Part shown: piece after piece, positions 21,367 to 32,351 of the stretch
Layout: every line of letters begins with the position of its first letter
Numbering within the stretch: the stretch's first letter is position 1
Assembly (NCBI GenBank): GCA_039545315.1
Contig: BCIM01000007.1
Location: 646,745 to 710,744 of the forward strand
DNA from: Kondoa malvinella
Taxonomy: Eukaryota; Basidiomycota; Agaricostilbomycetes; Agaricostilbales; Kondoaceae
Length of the DNA: 64,000 bases
Direction of reading: 5' to 3'
Program-made: the position numbers and the translations under genes
Notes under the pieces: generated by a model
The model's database searches: none
Seen by the model: only the letters and a program-made list of their open reading frames with translations
Told to the model about the DNA's origin: nothing

Positions 21367-24192
21367 ATGTGAGCTGCGTTCTGTTGAAGGCTGAGGCAGG
21401 AATTGATGACATATTTTCTGCAAGGTCCGTCAACAACGTACAAGTGAGCCGCTCTCCCCCTCTGCTAGCACACAGGCTGACTGCTTGCTGGTAGAAATAC
21501 GACCAGGAAAAGTTCCCCATTGACCTTTGTCCGTGAAGATCTAGCGCAGGGCCCAACATTTTATGCTGACCCACATTTGATAGCCAAATTCGAACCTATC
21601 ATCCTCGACCCAAAGGAGAAGACTCTTTCAGCTGAAAAGAAGGCTCATCTGTTGGCCAACATCCAGTTGATGAGAGATGCCATTATCGTACGCATTTCCG
21701 TGGATAAGCGAACTAGTCGCTGACTTTGGCGGCGGGCAACAGTTCTTCACAGCTACTGGATCTGCTCGTGGTGTCGCCGGCCACACTGGAGGGCCTTTGT
21801 GAGCATAATCCGAGCTTACACTATTCATGCTAAAACTGAATTTTGTTACAGCGACACCGCACCTGAAGTCGCTGTTCTGCTCGGCTTCATTGGCGCTGAC
21901 CCAGAACACAAGAAATACTGTGACATCCTCTTCGATGAAGCAGGTCACCGTGTTGCTACTCAATACCTAATTTCCGCTATCAACGGCGATCTAAACCCTG
22001 AACAGCTCCTTCACTACAGAGAGGTCAGCGCATTGTGCGACTCTTCAGCATCATGCTGATGGTCGCTGTTGGGTGTGACAGGCAAACGCCAAACTCCCAG
22101 GTCACCCTGAACTCGGCCTCACTCCAGGCGTCAGATTCTCATCAGGTCGTCTCGGACACATGTGGCCCCTTGTCAATGGTGTCGCACTAGCAGACAAGAG
22201 CCGCTGCGTCTTCATGCTCGGTTCAGACGGTTCTCAGCAAGAAGGTGACAATGCCGAAGCAGCGAGGTTGGCTGTTGCCCAAGATCTAAACGTCAAGATC
22301 TTCATTGACGACAACGACGTTACTATCGCGTATGCTGCACATTATTTCATTTGAGACGCAACTGAGACATTGTGCATTTTAGCGGTCACCCTTCAGACTA
22401 CCTCAAGGGATACGATGTCGGCAAGACCCTTCAAGGTCACGGCCTAAAGACCCTGTACTGCCAGGGTGAAGACATTGACGACCTGTACGCTACCGTGTGC
22501 GAGGCTGTCACCACTCAGGGACCGGTCGCTGTTGTTATCAAGCGAAAGATGGCACCTGGTATTGAAGGTTCGTGATAATGTGTGCTTGTATGCTCGCGTA
22601 CTGAGAGTATGTTGTATTCGAACAGGCCTGGAGGGATCCAACCACGCCCACGATGTTCGTGCAGCTAATGTGATTTCAGCTTGACTGATGCACACATTCG
22701 CGACGCACAGGTCGTGAAGGTCGAACCAGCTATAAAATACCTCGAAAAGCGCAACCCCAAATGTGCCGCCATCCTTAGAGCTATTCAACCAGCTTCAGAC
22801 GCATCAACCTTCCAAGGTTCATCAAAGGAAAAGGGTGCCGTTCGTGTACAATTCGGTGAGGCCGTTTCAACCGTCTTGGACCGGACATCAAAGGAAGAGA
22901 ATGCCAAGCGTGTCGTGTGCATTGATTCGGATTTGGAGGGATCAACTGGTTTGAGCGTCATTCACAAGAAGCACCCTGAAGTGTATGTCGGCTTTCTACC
23001 TTCTTCGGCTACAGCTGATGCGTGTATTGCGACCATACAGGTTCGTGCCAAGTGGTATTATGGAAAGAGGCAACTTCTCTGCCGCTGCTGGGTTCGGTGC
23101 TTTCCGCGCCGACAGAGTTGGTATCTTCAGGTGAGCTAAGCGTCTGACATGTCTCAGTAGACTTCATTTGACATCTGGGCTCACAGTACCTTCTCTGCTT
23201 TCTTGGAAATGTGTGTTTCGGAAATTACAATGGCTCGTCTCAACGTGAGTGTCGTCTGCTCTTTGTCGGCAGCCAGCTGATTGGGAGGTGTGTCGATCTC
23301 ACAGTTTGCCAATGTCCTCTGCCACTTCTCGCACTCTGGTGTTGATGAAATGGCTGACAACACGTAAGCCGCTCTTAGTCGAGACAAAGATGAGGCTAAG
23401 CAGTCGTACAGCTGCCATTTCGGTATCAACTCCTTCTTCGCTGATAACGGTCTTTCTGATGGCTACGAGACAAGAATGTACTTCCCAGCAGACTGTGCTC
23501 AGATGGATGCCGTGAGTATTCTCAGCTTGTAACTTCTCGAGTCTCAACGGAGCTTGATCCTCACAGATCATCGACAAAGTATTGTACGACCAAGGCATGC
23601 GCTTCGTGTTCAGCACCCGTTCAAAAGTACCTTGGATCCACAAGGAAGACGGAACACGCTTCTACGACAAAGACTACAAGTTCACACCAGGCAAGGACGA
23701 AATCATCCGAGGAGACAAGGACTCTGTCGGGTGGATCGTTACTTTCGGTGAACTCGTCTACCGATCTTTAGACGCTGTCGAGCGCCTTCGTCATGAAGGT
23801 ATCAATGTTGGTTTGATCAACAAGTCAAGCATCAACATGATCGATGAGGATGTTATGAAGATGATTGGCTCATCCAAGGCTGTCCTTGTTGTCGAGTCGT
23901 GGAACCAGAAGACTGGTCTCGTACGTGATTTTGACCAAAAAGTTAGTTCTTCACTGATGCTATGTCCGATTGCAGGGAAGCAAGTTCGGTACATGGCTGC
24001 TAGAGCGTAACCTAACCCCTCGATACGGCTACATGGTCTGTTACTTCTCATCCATTCGAAGAAACCAGGCTGATTTCATTGTGTCAACAGGGAACAACCA
24101 AGGAAGGCTGCGGTGGATTGGCAGAACAGATCTATCACCAAGGTCTCGATCCCAGCTCTATACTCGCTCGCTTCAAGCAGGTCATGCCATAA
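21367..24192 (+). CDS. transketolase-family thiamine-diphosphate enzyme
   Basis: Transketolases move two-carbon ketol units between sugars, or act as dihydroxyacetone synthase, using thiamine diphosphate. Seventeen exons can be joined from 21367 to 24192. The protein opens MSVNNVQKYDQEKFPIDLSK, then FFTATGSARGVAGHTGGPF and LPGHPELGLTPGVRFSSGRL. The ThDP-binding motif GSDGSQQEGDNAEAARL...DDNDVTIAGHPS follows, then HPEVFVPSGIMERGNFSAAA and, towards the end, VLVVESWNQKTGLGSKFG. The start codon itself seems split: AT at 21367-21368, intron 21369-21424, then G, giving MSVNN in the right frame. Substrates (xylulose-5-P or formaldehyde) cannot be decided. It is divergent from RHO3 with 168 bp between starts. 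Confidence 0.88.
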
Positions 24193-24490
24193 ACGAGCGT
24201 CGAGCAGTTTTATGCAAGGTTTGCAAGCGGTCTCAAAAGCGGGCTGCAAACTTTAAAAGAACTTCAAAGAAGTTTCTATGTGTACACAATTAGAGCGATA
24301 CTGCAATGATGGACCTCTTGTGCTTGCTGCAGTTCTGCATCCTGAACCTTTCGACTCACGGTGAGCGTCATTGCGAACATGTTGCCGACCGTCCAAGTAC
24401 CTCATCAGCGCTGCTGTTCGTGTGAATCGTATGCCCATAAGAGCTTCTCTTTTACTACGAAGAGCTGCTCCCCTGCTTCGCCGGAACATC

Positions 24491-25709
24491 ATGTCAACTT
24501 CAAATCTCCCTCGAGGCGAGTGCCACCCAAAGCTGCTTGAATGAAAGCTCATCCTCCATACAGACGTGCTCCAATTCATCGAAGACTACCCTGGCCAGCG
24601 AGACAGCAACTCGAAAGACAGTACGCGACCCTATCCAAAGCTTTCAGCGTGACCTGACCAATCCGTAGACCTGCACTTCTATCAGAATACTCTGAGATCT
24701 CGTCCGTGAGCTGGCTTCTCTTCACTTTGCGGCTCTTCCTCAACCTGCGGTAGTGATGGAAAAGTGGTCGAAGAGATTCATTCGGATTGGAAAGGTGAAT
24801 ACGACACATTAGAGTCCAAGCATGGCTTTATCCAGGTAGGTCGTTGCCTTCTATGATAGAGTGACCTCTTGCTTATAGTTGTGTCTAGTGGCTTGTGCGT
24901 GATTGATCCTGTCTGTGAAACAAACTGATCTTTAGCGGTATCTAGTTTCCGATGTATGCCCCTGGAACGCCTCGATATCCTGTCTGACCTTGCGGTATAG
25001 TCAAGAGAATGGCATGAACTGGGAAAGCGTGCCTCTGGAACGCTCCGAGATTGATTCCATCCGAGGCGACGCAGCTATCAGAGAACGCTTTCTCGCTTCT
25101 TACCGCCTGATCCTCGACTTTGTGAGCTTCTTCCGTAAGTACTGATGTCTAGCTAAGTTGTCTAGTTCGGGATGGAACTCGCGGACGAAGAAACTGGCAG
25201 ATTACAGCGCAATGAGTCCAACTATGAATCTAGGTATAAGAACCTCAATAGGTCGTCACACAACTACCTGCGCATCAGTCGGATCATGAAGTCGTTAATT
25301 GAATTCGGTTTGGACGCCTTTCCCGCTGCTTTCATCATGTTTGTTTTGCATGAACAAAGTGATCAGAAGGTAAGACAGATTCCACTGAGCATGAACATTG
25401 ACTGAAGGCAATGTCTAGCAACTTACTTCGAAAACACTCTTGTCGTCAATGGATCGTTGGTGTGAGTCTGTAGCCTCTTGCAATTAGGTCTATGCTTACT
25501 CTCCTTAGGGGTGAACTGCAACCGTAACAAGAGGGAACGCGAGGTAAGTCTGCCCTCTCTCCAACACTGTATTGAGCTGACTATGACAGGCACTCAACAA
25601 CCTTGTCGCCCAAGTCCGAGACGAGGGTGTGTTGACCTATGACAAATATGAGCAATGTTTGGAGGACAGAAAGAATGGCAAATCAGCTGTGGAGTGGGCC
25701 AAGCTCTGA
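24491..25709 (+). CDS. OGFr-like conserved-domain protein
   Basis: Joined exons give MSTSNLPRDVLQFIEDYPGQ, NLHFYQNTLRSRPDG, DWKGEYDTLESKHGFIQWLF, PIQENGMNWESVPLERSEID, a FGMELADEETGRLQ region, NYLRISRIMKSLIEFG and a charged tail ending SAVEWAKL. This is the order of the opioid growth factor receptor conserved domain (FYxN...RPDG...HGYIQWLFPI...HNxLRITRIL), also found in many fungi with unknown function. The first intron (24516-24563) is best read as GC-AG (GCGAGT...CAG); without it the frame hits TGA before the domain. The other introns are GT-AG. A soluble protein; its role is unknown. Confidence 0.8.
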
Positions 25710-25875
25710 TGCTCTCGCGTGTTATAAGAGTGGACCAATCAAGGTTTTACCGTTAGTCAATGCGATAATCTTAAATAGCATTTCATGTTTCTCCATGTCA
25801 TCGATGTCGACTGTTGAAAATATACCAAGGAGGCGCTGCTAAAGAGGTCCACACTATCTTCCGCGAGCTCAGTGA

Positions 25876-28379
25876 ATGCAAGCATACCCACTCGTACATG
25901 ATTCTTCGGACATGGAAGAAAAACACAAATCAGGTCAAGTCTCTCGAACATCAAGCGAAGCCACTCTGGTCGAGTCTGTCCGTGAAGCTTTGACGATAAA
26001 AGTCGCTGCAGTCTTGCCTTGGGATGAGAACAGTCCAATGGCCAGCCGAGTTGCTCATCCGCCCTCTCGTACTGCTTTGATCTGGGTCTGCGGCTTCGCG
26101 ATATCAAGCTACGTAACAACGGCAATTCAATCCTATCTGGCCATAGGGAACCGTTCCAGCACGGACACCAACGTTACACTGCTATTACCGCCCATAGGAT
26201 TCGCTTCCGTTGCGATTCTAACCCGAATACCTCAATGGCTGCCTTCAGGTATAGCGCGAACGGTACTACCGGAGAAGATGTCGTGGCTGTCTGGTCGATC
26301 CTCAAGTACTACATCGATACGACACGCTGTTCCGGTAGCATTATGCGCTTCATTGGCAGCAACAACCTTGTGTCTGGCTGCACGGAACATGCCTGGACTA
26401 CTCATACAATCACTCTCTGTAAGCTTGAGATGCTTCTGCGCATGGCAGGTCGCCTTGACGCAGCACTGTAGATATTCGTCGCGCCTATTGTGCTATCGAT
26501 ATTACCCTTTCTACCTCTACCTAGCGCCAGTCAGCCTATAACACTCCTCACCATCGTCATATCAGCCTGTATTGGCTTTGCCCTCAACTCTTTCAGTACT
26601 CCATTGGACAGTATACCGCCTGCTTTATTCCGCGTCCTTTTCACCGCTTTACTCTTGGTCAGCATGAAACTTTGGTCGCAAGTACACTCAGTAACTCCTG
26701 GAGTGATACTCATGACCGTCTCACCCGTCGGTCTTTGTCTCTCTCTTTGGGTTGCCTCATCAGGCTAAGGTCTTATTTTTAGATTGCTGCAATCCTCTCC
26801 TGCATACCAGCCATGATAGCCCTTCCAATATCGGATATACTCCATCCTCATACTCTCCACTTTCCAGCCGTCGCATTTTATGCCATTGCATCAGCAGCGG
26901 AACAAATATGTCTGGCCAACATTGTGAATGCCCTAGAACTCGCCGATATACCCTTCGCTTTCGCACCGAAAGCTTTCTTGGCGATCCTTTTTGCGCCAGA
27001 GATGATTACCAACGCAAGTCCGACCTTGGTTCTCTGCCTTGCCTTTGGCTATGCGACTCTCGCTATTGCAAAAGAGTGGCTGTCACCTAGCAGCAATGCC
27101 TCAGAAGAGTACATTCAGCTTGACCGGACCGAATCACCCCTTTCCCCTTCGTCGAACGGGAAACAACGCTTCAAGCCAGCCCTACTTCTTTCCCTCTTAC
27201 CACTCTGCCTATGGGTGTTTCGCCAAACGCCCATACCAGGTCGATTCGTCTTTGACGCAAGAGCAATCGACGCTCTCAAACCACCAAAGATGGAAATCGT
27301 CATCGCCTACTATAAAGAGCCAATCTCTGATGTGCAGCAACAAATTGCTTACATTCGCTCTCTATCGGAAATTATGGATCAGAAACCAATCTTCACCATG
27401 TACGCCAAAGCTTCAGAAGAGGACGTACCGACGGATTGGTTGTATGAACATACTGGAGTAGATCAGGTCATTCGACTGGATAATTTCGGGAGAGAAGGTG
27501 GAACCTATATGCGCCATATCATCTCTAGATACAATGCGTCTTCTGCGCCTCCGACGGAACCGGCTGAACAAACCATGAGTTGGCCGCCTTGGAAACATTT
27601 ACTTGGTCAATCAGCGCAACATGCTCCTCAGCCCGTGTTGGCTGATCATACAATGTTCCTGCAAGCGTGAGTAGATTCTTGACTATCGATTCGAATCGAT
27701 ACTGAATCTTGAATAGGCATCTGAGCTGGGGCTGGATATCGAAACCTCGAATGAAGCTCTTCGATCAGAGGACGGGCTATCTAGCTTTTGGACCATACGT
27801 AGCGATGGAATGTGGACAAGATATGAGAGGGAACGGTCACTACCCAAGAATGGCTCAAGTCTATTCTATCTTCCGTGAAGAGGTTCGTCGTCTGTGCTTC
27901 TTCATCATCTTTTCTGGTGTTGACGTTGCTCTTTGAACAGCTGTGCCCGAAAGAAGCCCAACTTGGTTCATATGCAGCTCAATTCGTCGTCAGCAGAGAA
28001 CGGATATTGGCCAACCCGGTGCACAAATACCAAATGATTGATGAGATCATTGAAGCGGGTGATGATTCCTGGATACACGAAGAAGGCACAAAGTGGGCGA
28101 CATCCATCACCGGTAGTATCTTTGACTGATACCTGCTTTAGTTTCGTCTACGGCAAAGGCGACCCAACAGGCTCGACAAATCCCTTCTTTGGTCATGCTT
28201 TGGAAAGAAGCTGGCCAGTCATCTTTAACTGCATTGATGCCAAAATAGCAGAAGAATGCGATGACAAGACTTTCGACAAGGAAAAGTGCCAAGTGAGTTG
28301 CTGCTTTCTGGCTATTCGCGTTGTGCTGATGCCTTTTTGTGTGCAGTGCTTCGACCCGCCGAAACACCTTCTCTTTTAA
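25876..28379 (+). CDS. polytopic membrane protein with C-terminal DUF3431 domain
   Basis: Seven exons: 25876-26418, 26472-26750, 26783-27666, 27717-27882, 27941-28112, 28159-28292 and 28347-28379. The N-terminal ~370 residues hold about eight to ten hydrophobic helices (for example TLLTIVISACIGFALNSF, AFLAILFAPEMITN), rather like a metabolite-transporter fold. The C-terminal ~300 residues open MEIVIAYYKEPISDV and contain DQVIRLDNFGREGGTYMRHI and PFFGHALERSWPVIF, the DUF3431 pattern, a presumed glycosyltransferase-like fold of unknown activity. DUF3431 proteins usually have one or no TM, so this is a fusion-like architecture. The Met at 25876 is chosen; 25912 is an alternative. Confidence 0.75.
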
Positions 28380-28618
28380 CCTCGTCTCTCTCATATTTCT
28401 TGGCATACATACACGAACCGCACCAACATCATCATGCGAAACAGGACATTGAGGTGTATTAGAGCTGTTCATAAGCACATAAAATTTCCGTTCACATAAG
28501 GCATGTAGAGCTGTTGTAATAGTTGTACAGATACTGCCGTAATGATACAAACACGTTCAAGATCTCAGCCTTGATCCCATCTCGTTCCTGTCAACTCGAA
28601 TTGCGCTGGTCTGCGGCT

Positions 28619-29614
28619 TCAAGAAGACGAGGTGATTTCAGCTAACGCTGAAACCTGCTGAGTTGAGTATGACTGGGGACACGGTTGAGAAAGGCGCTTA
28701 CCAGTCTTCTGGCTGGCATTAGTCTGTTGAGTACCAACAGGCAGGACTGATTAGAATGCTGGTCGTTTGACTGCACCTTGCGTTGGCATCTAGTTCAGCT
28801 CAATCGTGAGCGGAGCAACCACAGGCACTGAAGAAGTAGAGACGTACCGTGTGGACCTTCGGTATTGTACCAGACAGGGACAGCCGGAATTCGAGTTCTT
28901 GCGTCGTGAACTCGTCGCCGTTATTTATTGACAAACCCTCGAACCCCGTTATTCTGCTCTCTTGCATGAGTACAGTCAGCTCAAGGATGAATAACACGAC
29001 CGACCTATCCTTTGTCACGCCTGCCACGAAGCACATGACGGTAGGTAACACCTTGACTTCGAATTTGGTGACCAAGAACGGCACATTGGCTACATCCACT
29101 TTGAGGAAGAGTGTATTAAAGTGCTTTTGAGCGAGTTTCTGCGAGAAGGGATTCAGCGCGTAATAGCTATGCGTTGAGACAGAGCTTTACTTCAAGATGA
29201 TTGTCCATGAGAGCGCACCGCCGGAAATCTCGATGGAAGAAGTGCACGACTGCAGTTTTCGCGCTCCTATAAGCACTGAAATCAGCGCCGCGCAGCTTTG
29301 ACACCTTGGGGCCTGCCTCACGCCGTGTTTGTCATTAGATCCTTTTCTTCCTTGATCTCTGTCAGCCGTCCGTGTAGACTCTCGCGCATAGCTGCAGATC
29401 TCATCATCCTACGGCCAAGTGCTTCAGTATCAGCGCACAGATTGAAGGTAGCGTTGCGAATGGCAGACACGCACTCTTGCTTTAGCTCTTCCAAACGTTT
29501 TTCTCGGAATCCGCCCAAGTCAAAATCATCCTCCATATCAGACAGATCGAAATCAGAATCTTCATCATCGTTTGAGTAGCTGCGACGCGTGATGTGGCCG
29601 CCTGAATCTGTCAT
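28619..29614 (-). CDS. PLP1: thioredoxin-fold phosducin-like protein (TXNDC9/Plp1 type)
   Basis: Proteins of this family bind the CCT chaperonin and tune tubulin and actin folding. Joined exons read MTDSGGHITRRSYSNDDEDS (acidic N-terminus), FREKRLEELKQE, LHGRLTEIKEEKDLM, KTAVVHFFHRDFRRCALMDN, then KLAQKHFNTLFLKVDVANVP, FEVKVLPTVMCFVAG, ITGFEGLS and FTTQELEFRLSLSGTI. The catalytic thioredoxin CxxC is replaced by FRRCALM, as in TXNDC9. The last exons are short; the end is EITSSS. Assignment to the TXNDC9/Plp1 branch is strong; the yeast gene name is by family. Confidence 0.88.
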
Positions 29615-29749
29615 TGCTCCGCGGTTGTTAGTGTATAAACAGGTCAAAGTCGCGTAATTTAACCTATGCAGGTCTATCTGGTATCATTATGCGCTGGTAT
29701 GCCCGTACAATGCACCGCATTGCCTCTCTTTTGAGTACCGAAATTCATG

Positions 29750-31038
29750 CTATCCGACCTGCCTGCCCTTGACAGGGACCGTCTGCCCAATATCGCAAAA
29801 CACAAACTCCCCTTGACCCTCACTCTGCAGCTCATCAGCCTTTCCATGAGCTAACCCTTTCCTCTCGCATGCAGCTTTAAGCTCTTTAAGCGGAACATCG
29901 ATCGGCTCGTAATTTGCGCTGAGTCCACCTCGGACACTGCTAAATTTGTCAAGTGCTATTCAAAAGCTACAAAGAGAGAAAGGACATACGTTCCGTAATG
30001 CATGGCTATACTTTTCCGCGCTTTCAGATCAATGGAAATGTCCACACTATCCCAAGGACTAGAATGGACCGTCGACATGAAATTAATTGGGTTGAACAAG
30101 CCAATAGGTAACAGCGCCAGATCAAAACCGGAAAAGTTTTCGCCTAGATGGGCAAAGATGGGGTTCTTAGGTAAGGATTTGAGCTGATCATCGCCTGGAA
30201 AAGGTGAGGGTGGATTGAGGGGCGTGGCATTTGCTAAAGGGACTGAACGGTAGCCTGTATCGCCAGCAAAGAAGCACGTCGTTTCTTTTCCTTTGTGGAT
30301 ACATCGAAAAGTCCAAGATGACCAAAGACAGACATCTTTATCCGTTGGTGTTCGTGCTGAGCCGTGCTGAGCTGGCGTGCAGTAAATCATTAAATCGCCG
30401 ATTTGTCGCCCTTGCCACCAATCTAGCTCGTGTACTTCTTGCTCCGTTGTGCCAGGAAGGTTGTTCAACATCCAAGAGCGCATACCAAGCGGGACGAAGA
30501 AATGGGTAGTTGTTTGACGGGATCGCTGTTGCTGCCAAATAGCTTGTAATGCTGAGAGATCCGTATGGTCGTAGTGATTATGCGATAGGACAATGATGCT
30601 GTGAGGTAGATCAGAGACATCGCAGGGCGGCTGAGAGTATCGTTTCGGTCCCATAAATGTTACGGGAGAAGTGCTGTTTGGCAAATGAGCCAGGTACATG
30701 TGACAAGGGGAAGAAGCTCACCGATCTGCAAAGAGCGGATCTGCCAATACATTGATCCCGCCTGGAAATCGCAATAACCAAGAAGCGTGCCCTAGCCAAG
30801 TTGCGCGAAGTTCATCATCCGAAGGCTGGAAAGAAGGCTTGATAACTTGTACAGGACGAAGCTTTGAATCTTCTGGGACTGGTACAGCCGCAGGAGCGTT
30901 CCATTTCGTTTTGGCCGCTGATAAGAGGGAGACGCCTGAACCAGCAGATGGCCATGGATTTTTGAAGCCTTTGCTCGTGTGATGCGCTTTCGGATCATAC
31001 GGATGAGCGATTGATGGGATGGTCTTGATAGAAGACAT
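29750..31038 (-). CDS. FMP30: NAPE-hydrolysing phospholipase D-like metallo-beta-lactamase (Fmp30)
   Basis: NAPE-PLD cleaves N-acyl-phosphatidylethanolamine to N-acylethanolamine; yeast Fmp30 is the mitochondrial version. Three exons. Exon 1 carries ATWLGHASWLLRFPGGINVL and ADPLFADR, exon 2 the zinc motif LSHNHYDHTDLSAL, HGSARTPTDKDVCLWSSW and FFAGDTGYRSV. The final exon after MHYGT reads SVRGGLSANYEPID and ends VPVKGRQVG. HxHxDH and the downstream His and Asp of a two-zinc metallo-beta-lactamase fold are all visible. The start MSSIKTIPSI is preferred because the frame above it has no ATG. It is divergent from the YjbQ-like gene with 195 bp between starts. Confidence 0.9.
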
Positions 31039-31233
31039 GAGTCGGCGAACAGCAGCAGTGTAAGCCTTGAATAGGCTTTGATGACGAGAATAGAACACTT
31101 TGGGCGATAAGATCAGAATATGATATGTCGATGCCAGAGGTATACGAGCAGCTTGCTACAGGCTCGAGGCAGGAAATAGCCAACAGATGACGACGTCTTT
31201 GCTTATCGCAATGCAAGTCGGTCAGCTTCGACG

Positions 31234-32119
31234 ATGCCAGCACAGAAAGCCTTTACACTCGCTAGAAGGAGCAAAGGCGTGCACGTAAGACTTTTGCAGT
31301 TTGATCTGATAAGTCTTCGCTGATATCTCGCGCACAGCTTGTCACGGATGAGGTCAAGAAGCATATTTCAGAAGAACTCTCCAATTGCCCTATAGGTGCA
31401 TCTTATCTGCTATACATGACACAGATTATCGCTGATGTTCCCTGTCTAGGGCTGCTGCACCTCTTTATCCAGCATACGAGCGCTGCGCTGTCCATCAATG
31501 AGAATGTGGGTCCCGTCTCACACTGCTGCGTAGCAAAGCTGGATGCTGCTCAATAGTACGACTCGGAGTACGTCGCTCTTTGAGCTTTTCGTTGCGCTAG
31601 CTTACTCACGCCGAACAGTGTGAGGAAGGACATGGACATGGCGTGAGCCAAAGCCAAACATTGCTGGATAGTGCTAATTCAGCTGTTTCCAGACTCGACA
31701 AGATTGTACCAGAGTCTCTGCCATGGAGGCATACAGACGAGGGTGTACGTCTCGTCCTGACGATTGCCCGTCATCTGTACCGACTAGTGAGCAGCCGGAC
31801 GATTCTGCAAGTCATACGAAATCGTCCGTTATAGGTTCTTCTATCTCTATACCGAGTAAGCGTTGTCTTATCGAGTCTTGGGCTTTTTCATCTCATGCGC
31901 GTCTCGCCTGACAGTTTCGAATGGCGTAGGGTTCCCGTTTGCTTTCTCGCAAGCCAGGGCTAAGCGCTTTCATGCTGCAGAAGATGATGCTCGGGACATG
32001 GCAAGGGATCTATCTTTGCGAATTCAGAGAGTAAGCGAGTCCTGTTATGGATCCTGTCATGTGCTGAGGTCATTCATAGGATGCCACATCAGCGAAAGAT
32101 CGTAGCGACTATAGTGTGA
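31234..32119 (+). CDS. UPF0047/YjbQ family protein
   Basis: Ten exons: 31234-31284, 31338-31395, 31450-31505, 31557-31567, 31619-31642, 31693-31744, 31795-31855, 31915-31925, 31981-32030 and 32080-32119. The joined ~140-residue protein reads MPAQKAFTLARRSKGVHLVT, LLHLFIQHTSAALSINENYD, DVRKDMDMALDKIVPESLPW, HTKSSVIGSSISIP and MLGTWQGIYLCEFRE. This is the complete YjbQ/UPF0047 pattern, including the conserved His and the SALSINEN segment. Bacterial members show weak thiamine-phosphate synthase activity; the eukaryotic role is unknown. Two exons are only 11 nt, so no ordinary ORF shows this gene. Confidence 0.9.
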
Positions 32120-32351
32120 GCATATCGCCAGTCTGCGGATGCTCGATTGATCCTTTTTGTGCAGGCCATAAATTGCATTCGGAAGCCTTTGACGGATACG
32201 CTCTCTACCAGTACTCTACCAGTCCTTTGCGTGCGGGCGGGACGTCATGGGGAAAAGATAAATTGCATACAGACGAAGCTGCAAGTACGCCATCGCGAAT
32301 AGCTATTTCCTCTGCGCCGTGACACCGCCTGAAGAACGAGACCTCAGCTCA

